Below, piece after piece: positions 44,493-54,680 of a stretch of DNA of 64,000 nucleotides. Origin of the DNA: Mogibacterium sp. (GTDB lineage Bacteria; Bacillota; Clostridia; Peptostreptococcales; Anaerovoracaceae). Below the pieces are notes generated by a model. It worked only from the letters and a program-made list of their open reading frames with translations. It searched no databases and was not told the DNA's origin. The stretch spans positions 1 to 64,000 of the forward strand of contig JAFRGC010000046.1 of assembly GCA_017434025.1 (NCBI GenBank). The letters run 5' to 3'. The position numbers and the translations under genes were made by a program. Each line of letters starts with the position of its first letter. The stretch's first letter is position 1.

Positions 44493-44520
44493 TTGATTGT
44501 TGTTATCGTGACGATCTCGA

Positions 44521-45969
44521 TTATCTGTTCTTTGCAGCCTGCTTTGCAGCCTTTGCAGCAGCAAGTCCATCGTCGTACTCTCCGGAAACCTTTCTGTCCC
44601 AGAAGTCCTTTGTCTCTTTGGCAACAACGCCGGAGAGAGCGAAGAGTGCGATAACGTTCGGGAATGCCATCAGTCCGTTCATCAGGTCTGCGAAATCCCA
44701 CAGTGTGTTCAGTGCTACGAATGGTCCGATTGCTACAGCAGCAACGTATACCCATCTGTAAACCTTAAGAGCTGCCTGGTTACCATTTGTCAGGTAGTCG
44801 AAGCATCTCTCAGCGTAGTAGTCCCAACCAAGGATAGTCGAGAATGCGAAGAGTCCAAGCGAGAGAGCGAGGATCAGAGCACCAACGATATCCGGCCATG
44901 GGAGACCATTACTGAATGAATAGATTGTAACGAGTACGCCCTCGAGACCCTGCTCGTGAGCACCTGTCATTACGATGCAGAGACCTGTCATTGTGCAGAT
45001 AACGATTGTGTCGAGGAATGTACCAGTTGAGGATACCATGCCCTGACGTACGCACTCCTTAGTCTGAGCAGCAGCTGCTGCGATAGGAGCGGAACCAAGA
45101 CCAGCCTCGTTCGAGAAGATACCTCTCGCAACACCCTTCTGCATTGCCAGCCACATTGCACCGAATGCGCCGCCTGCAACAGCTCTTGCACCGAATGCAC
45201 CAGCGAATACCTCAACGATAGCGTGTGGCAGCTGGCCGATGTTATAGAAGAAAATCAGAAGAGCTGATACTACGTACAGAACCATCATAGCAGGTACGAT
45301 TCTCTCAGTTACCTGAGCGATTCTCTCGATACCACCGATGATTACCAGGATAACAGCGATTGTGATAACGACAGTTGTGATAACTCTTGCATAGCTGTAG
45401 CTGCCGAACATGATGTGTGATTCATCAGGGTCAACTACTCTTACGATAGCGCCAACGATACCATTCATCTGTGTGGATGTTCCGATACCGAGAGCTCCAG
45501 CCAGCGACCCAAACAGTGCGAACATCTTAGCAAGCCATTTCCAGCTCTCGCCCATACCTTTCTCAATGTAGTAGAAAGGTCCGCCAAGGATGCTGCCGTC
45601 TGGCTTAACCTGTCTGTACTTGACAGCGAGAACACCTTCTGCATACTTTGTTGCGATTCCGAAGAATGCAGCAAACTCCATCCAGAAGAGTGCTCCAGGA
45701 CCACCGCCCATGATAGCTGTAGCAACACCTACGATGTTACCGGTACCTACGGTAGCAGCCAGAGCTGTTGTCAGAGCTCCGAAGCTGGATACGTCTCCCT
45801 CGCCGCCATCCTCGTTGTTAACAGCATACTTGAGGGACAGTGGAATGTGCTTCTGAGCGTGGAACTTGGTCTTAGTTGATAGTACGATACCGACCGCGAT
45901 GATGAGAACCATCATCACGATGCCCCATACCCAACCGTCTAGGGTGCTGATGATTTCGCCAATGCTCAT
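44521..45969 (-). CDS. Sodium:alanine/glycine symporter (AGCS family)
   Basis: A 482-residue membrane protein with about 11 segments. AGCS motifs: SFGALTTALAATVGTGNIVGVATAI (in pieces, about 62-86), GGPGALFWMEFAAFFG, and GIFSNEAGLGSAPIAAAAAQT (about 275-295). It imports alanine or glycine with sodium. The start is ATG 45969 after GGAGG; a frame from 46035 is only an upstream extension. Strong codon bias matches aroE and the CofE-like gene. A near-perfect promoter lies upstream. Confidence 0.95.
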   Translation of the reverse strand: MSIGEIISTLDGWVWGIVMMVLIIAVGIVLSTKTKFHAQKHIPLSLKYAVNNEDGGEGDVSSFGALTTALAATVGTGNIVGVATAIMGGGPGALFWMEFAAFFGIATKYAEGVLAVKYRQVKPDGSILGGPFYYIEKGMGESWKWLAKMFALFGSLAGALGIGTSTQMNGIVGAIVRVVDPDESHIMFGSYSYARVITTVVITIAVILVIIGGIERIAQVTERIVPAMMVLYVVSALLIFFYNIGQLPHAIVEVFAGAFGARAVAGGAFGAMWLAMQKGVARGIFSNEAGLGSAPIAAAAAQTKECVRQGMVSSTGTFLDTIVICTMTGLCIVMTGAHEQGLEGVLVTIYSFSNGLPWPDIVGALILALSLGLFAFSTILGWDYYAERCFDYLTNGNQAALKVYRWVYVAAVAIGPFVALNTLWDFADLMNGLMAFPNVIALFALSGVVAKETKDFWDRKVSGEYDDGLAAAKAAKQAAKNR

Positions 45970-46064
45970 ATAATACCTCCTTACAAAATAACATACATAT
46001 AAAAGATTGGCCGTACTCGTCCAGATTGAAGACATAATACACCAATCTGAATTTATACATTAAA

Positions 46065-46093
46065 ATTCTAAAACCCATATTTGGGATTGTCAA
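46065..46093 (-). promoter_or_regulatory. Strong promoter of the AGCS symporter gene
   Basis: Minus strand: TTGACA (46093-46088), 17 bases, TAGAAT (46070-46065). Two more TTGAC copies lie just upstream, and an AGATTG...CAATCT hairpin (46023-46048) sits in the leader. Confidence 0.8.
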
Positions 46094-46344
46094 ACAGAAA
46101 TATCGTCAAAAAAATGTCAAAATTCACCAAAACTTCACAAATCGTTGATTTTTCAATACTTTAATAACAACTTATAAAAAACACTGTTACAAAAAAATAC
46201 ATAGCGATACGCGAAATATGCGAAAGCCTTGAAAAATAAGAGGTTTCTGCAGATTCTGCTCTCCACAGGAAGAGAGTATCTGTGATCACAGCACAGATCA
46301 AAAGAAATGTAGAAATCATGAGCTGATAATGATAAAATAATTCA
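46094..46344. other. A/T-rich gap between divergent AGCS and ATPase genes
   Basis: No gene seen. The stretch is very A/T rich to about 46200. It then holds two small dyads: CTCTCC...GGAAGAGAG and ATCTGTG-ATCACAG-CACAGAT (about 46279-46299), the latter containing the palindrome TGTGATCACA. GATAATGATAAAAT near 46326 could be a -10 for the ATPase. Confidence 0.4.
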
Positions 46345-46364
46345 GTTATACGCGGTTATACGCG
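46345..46364 (+). repeat. Tandem 10-base repeat upstream of P-type ATPase leader
   Basis: GTTATACGCG occurs twice in a row (46345-46354, 46355-46364). A looser relative, ATACGCGAAATATGCG, lies near 46208. Confidence 0.75.
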
Positions 46365-46432
46365 GGATTAGGCTGGGGTATCTCGAGGGTACTCGGACCT
46401 AATCCCACCATTAACGAACTAATGGCGGGAGG
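46364..46432 (+). promoter_or_regulatory. Candidate RNA switch in the P-type ATPase leader
   Basis: Stem A: GGGATTAGG (46364-46372) with CCTAATCCC (46398-46406), 9 bp, enclosing a G-rich loop with its own small stem. Stem B: CCCACCATTA (46404-46413) with TAATGGCGGG (46420-46429), one mismatch, loop ACGAAC. The CCC at 46404-46406 is shared, so A and B exclude each other, and B hides the GGG of the GGGAGG ribosome site (46427-46432). I do not recognise a known riboswitch consensus. Confidence 0.6.
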
Positions 46433-46441
46433 AATATTATA

Positions 46442-49174
46442 ATGGAAGAGAATTATCGCCCTTATCTGGAGGATAAGGAAGCAGTGCTCAGCCGGACGGA
46501 ATCGGACGCGTCCGGATTGAGCTCAGCCGAGGCACAGGCCAGGCTGGAACAGTACGGTCCGAACAAACTGATTGAAGCGAAGAAGAGAAGCGCGATCCTG
46601 AGATTCTTCGATCAGATGAAGGATCCTATGATCATCATTCTGCTGGTCGCAGCCGCACTGTCATTCTTTACATCGATCTATCAGCATGAGAACCCGGCGG
46701 ATGTCTTTATCATCCTGTTCGTGGTCGTGCTCAACTCCGTACTCGGAGTCATACAGGAGAGCAAGGCGGAAGAAGCCATCGAGGCGCTCAAGAAGATGAC
46801 GGCTGCCAAGACCAAAGTCTTAAGAGACGGTGTCATCACGACTGTTGAGAGCGACATGCTCGTTCCGGGAGATGTGATCGTCCTCGAGGCAGGCGACAGT
46901 ATCCCTGCAGACGGCAGGATCATCGAAGAGGCATCCATGAAGGTCGAGGAGGCAGCACTGACCGGTGAGTCGGTGCCTGTCACCAAGCAGAGCGATGCGA
47001 TCGAACTCGGCAAAGACGCGAAGGATGTTCCGCTCGGAGATCGCAAGAACATGGTTTACATGGGCAGCACCGTGGTATACGGTCGCGGCAAGGCTGTCCT
47101 CACCGGTACAGGAATGTCCACCGAGATGGGTAAGATCGCTGATGCCATCGCACAGGCAGAGGAAGAACTCACTCCGCTGCAGATCAAGCTGGCGCAGCTC
47201 TCCAAGATCCTGACCAAGCTCGTCATCGGCATCTGCATATTCATTTTCGCGCTCGGCGTCATCAAAGCCGGACACCTCAGCATGGACGTCATGATCGACA
47301 CCTTCATGCTGGCGATCTCGCTGGCTGTTGCCGCGATTCCGGAAGGCCTTGTAGCGGTAGTCACGATCGTGCTTTCCATAGGCGTGACCAAAATGTCTCA
47401 GCGCAATGCGGTCATCAGACGACTCACGGCGGTAGAGACCCTCGGATGCGCGCAGATCATCTGCTCGGACAAGACCGGTACACTGACACAGAACAAGATG
47501 ACGGTAGTCGATTACTACTCGCAGGATCAGGATGTCCTGGCTGCAGGTATGGCGCTTTGCTCAGATGCTGAGCTCAAAGTGACTGAGTTCGGTGAGGAAG
47601 TCGTCGGAGAGCCGACTGAGGCTGCACTTGTCGCATATTCATCGATGCAGAATCTCCCGAAGCCGGGTCTGGTCAAGCTGTTCCCGCGTGTCGGAGAAGC
47701 TCCGTTCGACTCTGGCCGTAAGATGATGTCGACCGTCCACAGGAATACCGAGATGGATACTCCGGGCGACATGACGACTGAACTTGACGAACTGTTCGCC
47801 AAGTCGGAATATGTACAGTTCACCAAGGGCGCTCCGGATGTGGTGCTCAGACACTGTTCCTATATACTTTCCGAATCAGGCATCGTTCCGCTGACTGATG
47901 AGTATGCTGCCAAAGTCAGAAGAGAGAATGCCAGAATGGCAGGTAAAGCCCTGAGAGTTCTTTCCCTTGCTGTCAGAGCACATCACGCAAGACCGGATGA
48001 TTTCTCTGATCAGGCACTCGAGCACGACCTTATATTCGTCGGACTCGTCGGAATGATCGACCCGATCAGACCTGAGGTCAAAGCTGCTGTTGCGGAATGC
48101 CGCCAGGCTGGCATCAGACCGATCATGATCACCGGCGACCAGCTTGACACAGCAGTCGCTATCGGTAAAGACCTCGGTATCATCGACAGTGCTGATGACG
48201 CAGTTCTCGGAGCGGCACTCGACGACATGACAGATGAAGAGCTCCTCAACAAGGTAGGGACCTATTCCGTTTACGCGAGAGTACAGCCTGAGCACAAAGT
48301 CCGTATCGTCAAAGCATGGCGTGCGCGCAGCATGGTAACCGCAATGACCGGTGACGGCGTCAACGACGCGCCGGCGATCAAGTCTGCGGATATCGGCGTC
48401 GGCATGGGCATCACCGGTACAGATGTTACCAAGAATGTCGCGGACATGATCCTCGCGGATGACAATTTTGCAACTATCGTTTCAGCAGTAGAGGAAGGCC
48501 GCAGGATCTATTCCAACATCCGCAAGGCCATCCAGTTCCTGCTGGCTACCAATATAAGTGAAGTACTTTCGATCCTCATCGCTACGATGCTGAACTTCAC
48601 GATCCTCAAACCTGCGCACCTGCTGTGGATCAATCTGATCACAGACTCGCTCCCAGCACTCGCCCTCGGACTCGAGGACGGTGAAGGCGATGCGATGAAG
48701 CAGAAGCCTAGGAGCGCGCGTGAGGGCGTTTTCGCCGGCGGAATGGACAGAGACATCATCTATCAGGGGTCGGTCACAACGCTGCTGGTTCTCACGGCAT
48801 ACTTTGTCGGAGAGTTTCTGCAGACCGGACAGTGGCATATCACTGCCAGCAATGACGGTATCACAATGGCGTTCCTGACAATGTCGATGTGCGAGATATT
48901 CCATTCATTCAACATGAGATCGAGACGCCACTCCGTATTCACACTGTCAAAACAGAACTTCTGGCTGTGGGGTTCCGCGGCAGCTGCAATGCTGCTGACT
49001 ACTGTCGTCATAGAGATCCCGGCTCTCGCAGCACTGTTCGAGTTCTCGACGATCAGTCTCAGAGAGTATGGCATTGCGATGGGCCTCGCGATACTGATCA
49101 TACCGATCGTAGAGATCGTCAAAGTATTCCAGAGGGCAAGCGCCAGGAGGAAGGGCGAAGAACTCCGCAGCTGA
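46442..49174 (+). CDS. P-type calcium-transporting-like ATPase (P2A)
   Basis: A 910-residue cation pump. Actuator motif LTGESVPV (about 178-185), phosphorylation site ICSDKTGTLT with Asp343, nucleotide-domain KGAPDVVLRHC (about 461-471), hinge TGDGVNDAPAIKSADIGVGMG (about 636-656, in pieces), and ten membrane segments. The intramembrane AAIPEGLVAVVT (about 299-310) and the late NLITDSLPALALG are typical of Ca2+ (PacL/SERCA-like) pumps, though Mn2+ is possible. It exports the ion at the cost of ATP. A structured leader covers its ribosome site. Confidence 0.93.
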   Translation: MEENYRPYLEDKEAVLSRTESDASGLSSAEAQARLEQYGPNKLIEAKKRSAILRFFDQMKDPMIIILLVAAALSFFTSIYQHENPADVFIILFVVVLNSVLGVIQESKAEEAIEALKKMTAAKTKVLRDGVITTVESDMLVPGDVIVLEAGDSIPADGRIIEEASMKVEEAALTGESVPVTKQSDAIELGKDAKDVPLGDRKNMVYMGSTVVYGRGKAVLTGTGMSTEMGKIADAIAQAEEELTPLQIKLAQLSKILTKLVIGICIFIFALGVIKAGHLSMDVMIDTFMLAISLAVAAIPEGLVAVVTIVLSIGVTKMSQRNAVIRRLTAVETLGCAQIICSDKTGTLTQNKMTVVDYYSQDQDVLAAGMALCSDAELKVTEFGEEVVGEPTEAALVAYSSMQNLPKPGLVKLFPRVGEAPFDSGRKMMSTVHRNTEMDTPGDMTTELDELFAKSEYVQFTKGAPDVVLRHCSYILSESGIVPLTDEYAAKVRRENARMAGKALRVLSLAVRAHHARPDDFSDQALEHDLIFVGLVGMIDPIRPEVKAAVAECRQAGIRPIMITGDQLDTAVAIGKDLGIIDSADDAVLGAALDDMTDEELLNKVGTYSVYARVQPEHKVRIVKAWRARSMVTAMTGDGVNDAPAIKSADIGVGMGITGTDVTKNVADMILADDNFATIVSAVEEGRRIYSNIRKAIQFLLATNISEVLSILIATMLNFTILKPAHLLWINLITDSLPALALGLEDGEGDAMKQKPRSAREGVFAGGMDRDIIYQGSVTTLLVLTAYFVGEFLQTGQWHITASNDGITMAFLTMSMCEIFHSFNMRSRRHSVFTLSKQNFWLWGSAAAAMLLTTVVIEIPALAALFEFSTISLREYGIAMGLAILIIPIVEIVKVFQRASARRKGEELRS

Positions 49175-49211
49175 TTGCTGCAGGGTGCAAATATATATAT
49201 AGGTATATAAA

Positions 49212-50642
49212 TTGGAAGATAACAAAGAATTACAACAAAACAAGTCAAATCGCAGCACAGCGGCAGGGCCGAACCCAAACGGCCGTGCGTCTGACCGCCT
49301 GGGAACTGAGCCAGTCCATGGCCTGATGCTCAAGATGTCCGCGCCGCTGATGGTGTCGATGTTCGTGATGGCACTGTATAATATCGTGGACTCGATATTC
49401 CTCGGCATGTACAGTACTGACGCGCTGACGGCGGTGTCATACTGCTTCCCGTTCCAGAACCTCAACGTAGCGTTCGGTGTCGGAACCTCCATTGGTATGA
49501 GCGCGCTGCTCTCCAGATATCTCGGCGCTAAGGAGTATGAGAAAGCAGACAAAGTCGCGCACAACGGATTTGTACTGGCGGTGATCAACTACACGCTGTT
49601 CTTCGTGATCGGATGTTTTGCGCATAAGATCATGACAGCGATGACGTCAGACACCACGAACGCGCAGATAATCGCTGACGGTACTATTTATCTGAGGATC
49701 ACTCAGTGGCTCTCGATCGCACCGATGATCCAGTCGATGTTCGAGAGGCTGCTGCAGGGTACCGGCAGGACCAAATACATATTCTACATGCAGCTTTCCG
49801 GCACTCTGTTCAATGCGATCGTAGACCCGATCCTGATCTTCGGACTGCTCGGCATGCCTCGGATGGGAGCCAAAGGCGCCGCGCTGGCGACCGTATTCGG
49901 ACAGATCCTCGGCTGCATACTCGGCCTCACATTCAACAAGAAATTCAACAAAGAAGTCGCTCTGTCGATCCGCAAGGTGAGACCGCACTGGCAGACGATG
50001 AAGGACATATACAGGATCGGTATCCCTTCGATCGTCCTGCAGTCTGTCGGAGCGCTGATGAACTTCAGTATCAATCAGATCCTGTCGATGTTCTCCGATC
50101 TCGCGGTAACGACTTTTGGCGTATACTTCAAGCTGCAGAGTTTCGTGTTCATGCCGCTGTTCGGACTGAACAACGGATCGGTGCCGATCATCGCATATAA
50201 TTACGGAGCAGACAGGAAAGACAGGCTTGAACAGTGCATGAGACTTGGTGTCAGATACGGTGTCGGTGTCATGTCGGTAGGCACGCTGCTCTTCTGGCTG
50301 TTCCCGGAACAGCTGATGGCGCTGTTCAGCGCACCGCCTGAGATGGTATCGATGGGTGTCGTTGCGCTTCACATCATGTCGCTCAACTTCCCGTTCGCAG
50401 GTTACGCAATCATGAGAGGCGCGACCTTCCAGGCGCTGGGCAAGAGTGTCTACAGTATGAATATCTCTCTCGTCAGGCAGCTTGGAATCATCATTCCGGC
50501 AGCGTTTATCCTGGCGAAGATCGGCGGAGTCAATATGGTCTGGTGGGCATTCCCGATCGCTGAGATCGCGGGCTTCACGATGTCTGCGATGTACACGAGG
50601 CGCATCAGGAAGACTATACTTAGCAAGATGACTCCGAGATAA
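49212..50642 (+). CDS. MATE-family efflux transporter (third)
   Basis: A 476-residue MATE pump with MSAPLMVSMFVMALYNIVDSIFLG (in pieces, about 38-62) and GMSALLSRYLGAKEYEKAD. A hydrophilic 35-residue N-terminal tail precedes the first helix. The start is probably TTG 49212, with only AGG as a ribosome site, so it could be wrong; ATG near 49326 would cut close to the first helix. It follows the ATPase after 37 bases of A/T-rich sequence. Confidence 0.88.
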   Translation: MEDNKELQQNKSNRSTAAGPNPNGRASDRLGTEPVHGLMLKMSAPLMVSMFVMALYNIVDSIFLGMYSTDALTAVSYCFPFQNLNVAFGVGTSIGMSALLSRYLGAKEYEKADKVAHNGFVLAVINYTLFFVIGCFAHKIMTAMTSDTTNAQIIADGTIYLRITQWLSIAPMIQSMFERLLQGTGRTKYIFYMQLSGTLFNAIVDPILIFGLLGMPRMGAKGAALATVFGQILGCILGLTFNKKFNKEVALSIRKVRPHWQTMKDIYRIGIPSIVLQSVGALMNFSINQILSMFSDLAVTTFGVYFKLQSFVFMPLFGLNNGSVPIIAYNYGADRKDRLEQCMRLGVRYGVGVMSVGTLLFWLFPEQLMALFSAPPEMVSMGVVALHIMSLNFPFAGYAIMRGATFQALGKSVYSMNISLVRQLGIIIPAAFILAKIGGVNMVWWAFPIAEIAGFTMSAMYTRRIRKTILSKMTPR

Positions 50643-50665
50643 CAATTGTGTTAGTATATTTATAG

Positions 50666-51775
<1,110 letters not shown>

Positions 51776-51831
51776 CAGCTATATATACTGACGGCTGCTT
51801 GATTCGACCACACATATATTGATAACAATGA

Positions 51832-51885
51832 AAGAAGCATCCTGTCCTGGCGCATATCGGCGCAGGGGGAGATGCTTCTTTTTAA
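51832..51885 (+). terminator. Terminator after trpS
   Basis: AAGAAGCATC (51832-51841) pairs with GATGCTTCTT (51871-51880); an inner GCGC...GCGC stem stacks on it; TTTTTAAT follows. Confidence 0.88.
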
Positions 51886-51921
51886 TCTTCACAATAACTA
51901 CGAATTAATTGGACGATTGGA

Positions 51922-51930
51922 TGCTACAAT
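51922..51930 (+). promoter_or_regulatory. Extended -10 before flavodoxin-like gene
   Basis: TGCTACAAT (51922-51930), 56 bases before the next start. No good -35. Confidence 0.4.
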
Positions 51931-51986
51931 TCTCATGTATGGTTGGAGAATCATCATCGCTGCAAAGAGCAGTTTGACCAATTGAA

Positions 51987-52643
51987 ATGATAAGAAAAGT
52001 TGCAGGCATCTACTTCAGCCCTGTCGGCGGGACGGCAAGCATGATCGAAACACTTGCTGCCAGGATCGCATCAGGCCTGAACGAATGCAGCCCGGAGGGC
52101 ATCACAACTGAATCATATGACCTGCTGAGTATGGAAGATGCCGAACTGCAATTCGACGAAGAGACTATAGCGGTTATTGGCATGCCGGTATATGTTGGCA
52201 AAGCGCCCCTTCCGGGAATTGATTCTCTGAACAGGATCAGGGCGAACGGCACGATGGCAGTGATCGCCGTTTCTTACGGCGGCCGGACTTACGGCAACGC
52301 GCTGTATGAACTGCAGCACCATGCAGAGGAGAACGGGTTCAAGGTGATCGGCGCAGGAGCTTTTGGCATCAGATACAAGAACAGAGGGATCTTCCACAGA
52401 TCTCCGGCAGGCAGGATGGATTCTGACAGGATGAATTCATTCTGCAATGCCGCCGCAGCCAAGATCAAGCGTCTGGCCGGATGCGAGATCGACGGCCTGA
52501 GGATCAAACCAGCTCCGGTCGAAGTTGCCGGAAAGATGCCGGTCCACCGCATCAGCAAACTGTCGCCGCGCGCAGCTGCAGCCGCCCAGGGAGTGCTGGA
52601 AAGGCTGTCACTGATCCACAGAGAATCCGAGTGGTATCTGTGA
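51987..52643 (+). CDS. Flavodoxin-fold protein, like the flavodoxin half of EFR1-type ferredoxins
   Basis: A 218-residue protein with the phosphate loop YFSPVGGTASM (about 9-19, FMN-binding), VIGMPVYVGKAP (about 63-74) and VSYGGRTYGNAL (about 92-103). EFR1-family proteins have this fold followed by two 4Fe-4S motifs. Here the tail (PVHRISKLSPRA, then ending ESEWYL) has no cysteine cluster, so it is either a stand-alone flavodoxin-like form or has lost its ferredoxin part. No strong ribosome site; start therefore less certain. Confidence 0.78.
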   Translation: MIRKVAGIYFSPVGGTASMIETLAARIASGLNECSPEGITTESYDLLSMEDAELQFDEETIAVIGMPVYVGKAPLPGIDSLNRIRANGTMAVIAVSYGGRTYGNALYELQHHAEENGFKVIGAGAFGIRYKNRGIFHRSPAGRMDSDRMNSFCNAAAAKIKRLAGCEIDGLRIKPAPVEVAGKMPVHRISKLSPRAAAAAQGVLERLSLIHRESEWYL

Positions 52644-52708
52644 TCCCGCGTTTCTGAGGAGTGACCATACAGAGCCGGAGAATTTAGAGAAATAGATCCC
52701 GATCCATC

Positions 52709-52734
52709 ATCCCGATGAGGTCGGGATATTTGTT
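52709..52734 (+). terminator. Terminator after flavodoxin-like gene
   Basis: ATCCCGA (52709-52715), loop TGAGG, TCGGGAT (52721-52727), then ATTTGTTT. Confidence 0.7.
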
Positions 52735-53115
52735 TGCCGGGATCAAAACGATTCTTACAGGAGCCATTTTCTATCTGAGCCTATGGAGTTTCACACTTGC
52801 ACACAATGATTGTGTGCCAGCAGCTCTTGCCGACATGCAATGCGCATCTTTATTAGATGGAGGCATAACTATTATGCCTGAAGGGGTTCTGAGGTGGTGG
52901 TGCTGCAAATGATAGCCTGGAGGATGCAATACTCTTGGAATATAATACAGATATTGTATACAATAAGCCGGAGAGTTGGCAGATTCCTGCGCACAATTTG
53001 ACAGCTGTTACATGTGGAGATCTGTATAATTGAAAGATTGTATTACAAAATTGCTCGGAGCAGAGCGATAAAATGTAAAAAGTCTGTTAAATCAGTGATT
53101 ATGTGGCGAATTAAG
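52735..53115. other. Gene-poor gap before the citrate region
   Basis: I see no convincing gene. A 65-codon frame (52715-52912) starts inside the terminator and has no ribosome site. The gap holds a perfect palindrome TATTGTATACAATA (52952-52965) and TTGACA (52998-53003) with TATAAT (53025-53030) at a poor 21-base spacing. Confidence 0.5.
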
Positions 53116-53144
53116 TTGACAGTGGGCGGCTGCACAGCTAGAAT
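53116..53144 (+). promoter_or_regulatory. Strong promoter of the Re-citrate-synthase-like gene
   Basis: TTGACA (53116-53121), 17-base spacer, TAGAAT (53139-53144). The leader before the coding start is about 100 bases and contains short AACAAC-rich repeats. Confidence 0.82.
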
Positions 53145-53249
53145 ACATGTATACAAAAAGACGAAAATATGGCCGTCAGCATGACTAATATGACTGTGCG
53201 CATATTCACCAATACGATCAACAACACAAGGAACAACACGAGGAACAAC

Positions 53250-54677
53250 ATGAGCAATACTGAATTAGACAAGATCGACAGCTTTGATGCGATGGACAAT
53301 ACAAATAAGAGGAGGGCTAAGCTCAGCAACAGGACTAACCTGCTGGAGATGGAGGCTGTCCGCTATGAGGTGCAGGACATTCCTTCCCCAAATCTGTTCA
53401 GGGAGTTTTTCGAGTACACTGAGATCCCTAAGGTCGGATTCAACTTCAGGACCAGCCCGTACGATATGCCGGAGCAGATCTACATTACTGACTCCACATT
53501 CCGCGACGGCCAGCAGTCGAGGGAACCTTATACTCTCAAGCAGATCACCGACATCTTCAAGCTGATGTCTAGGCTGTCCGGCCCGAACGGCATCATCAGG
53601 CAGACAGAATTCTTCACCTACAGCGACCGTGACAAGGCAGCTATCAGAGCGTGCCAGGATCTTGGCCTTGAGTTCCCGCAGATAACCACCTGGATCCGCG
53701 CGAAGAAAGAGGACTTCAAGATCGTCAAAGAGATGGGTGTCAAGGAGACCGGCATTCTTACCAGCTGCTCCGACTACCACATCTTCTACAAGCTCGGCAT
53801 GTCGAGGAAGCAGGCGATGAATCATTACCTCTCCGTGGTGTACGATGCTTTCGAGGCAGGGATCAAACCGCGCTGCCATCTGGAGGACATCACAAGAGCG
53901 GACTTCTACGGATTTGTCGTACCGTTCGTGACCGCCGTGCAGGACATGGCACGCGAGGCAAAACTCCCGGTCAAAATCAGATTGTGCGATACGATGGGTT
54001 ACGGCGTTCCGTATCCTGGAGCGACGATGCCGAGATCAGTCGCGGGCGTCATCTACGGACTCAAACAGTACGCCGGCGTTCCGAGCGAAGATCTCGAGTG
54101 GCACGGTCACAATGATTTCTACAAAGCGGTCGTCAACGCAGCCACAGCCTGACTGTACGGATGCGGAGCAGTCAACTGCACTTTGTTCGGCATAGGCGAG
54201 CGCACCGGCAATATCCCGGTAGAGGCAATGGTGTTCGAATACGCACAGCTCAGAGGGACCCTGGATGGCATGGATACAACAGCTATTACTGATCTCGTAA
54301 GATACTACGAGCAGCAGGTCGGATACACGATGCCGCCGCAGACACCTTTCGCAGGAGCGAACTTCAACGTTACGAGAGCAGGTATCCACGCGGACGGACT
54401 GCTCAAGAATGAAGAAATATACAACATCTTCGACACAGGCAAATTCCTCAACAGGCCGCCGCTGGTCAACATCAACCAGGCTTCCGGCGCAGCAGGCATC
54501 GCTCACTGGATCAACAGCAGCTACGGACTCAAGGGCGACAAGCAGGTCAACAAGCACAGCGACATCGTTGCATACATCAAAGCCTGGGTCGACAGCGAGT
54601 ACGAGAGCGGCCGTGTGGCTGAGATCGGCGGACAGGAGATCCACAACAAGATCAATGAATTCATGACAGAGAGGTAG
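53250..54677 (+). pseudogene. Re-citrate-synthase-like (HMGL/isopropylmalate-synthase family) gene with one in-frame UGA
   Basis: One reading frame of 475 codons is broken only by TGA at 54150-54152 (codon 301). Before it: TDSTFRDGQQSREPY with the catalytic Asp/Arg, CHLEDITRADFYGF, DTMGYGVPYPGA and WHGHNDF. After it, in the same frame: LYGCGAVNC, FGIGERTGN, GIHADG. Both halves are needed for the barrel and no residue seems missing. Related proteins, as I recall them, have Trp at this spot, one base from UGA. The family joins acetyl-CoA and oxaloacetate to citrate; the neighbours aconitase and isocitrate dehydrogenase support this over isopropylmalate synthesis. ATG 53250 follows AGGA; ATG 53169 is an alternative with no ribosome site. 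It may be a fresh mutation, a sequence error, or read through. Confidence 0.8.
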
Positions 54678-54680
54678 GAC

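Noticed and set aside
46364-46441. yybP-ykoY manganese riboswitch
   Set aside because: The gene type fits but the conserved loop sequences I know for that class are not present.
52715-52912. 65-codon open frame
   Set aside because: It begins inside a terminator, has no ribosome site and no family resemblance.
54150-54190. Bacterial selenocysteine insertion element after the UGA
   Set aside because: Only a 5-bp dyad that includes the UGA itself is seen; it does not resemble a SECIS hairpin at the right distance. Kept as an open option, not a call.
53250-54677. UGA read as tryptophan across the whole genome
   Set aside because: TGA is used as a normal stop in many genes here, including the ATGA overlaps of hisD/hisC, hisA/hisF and citD/citE.
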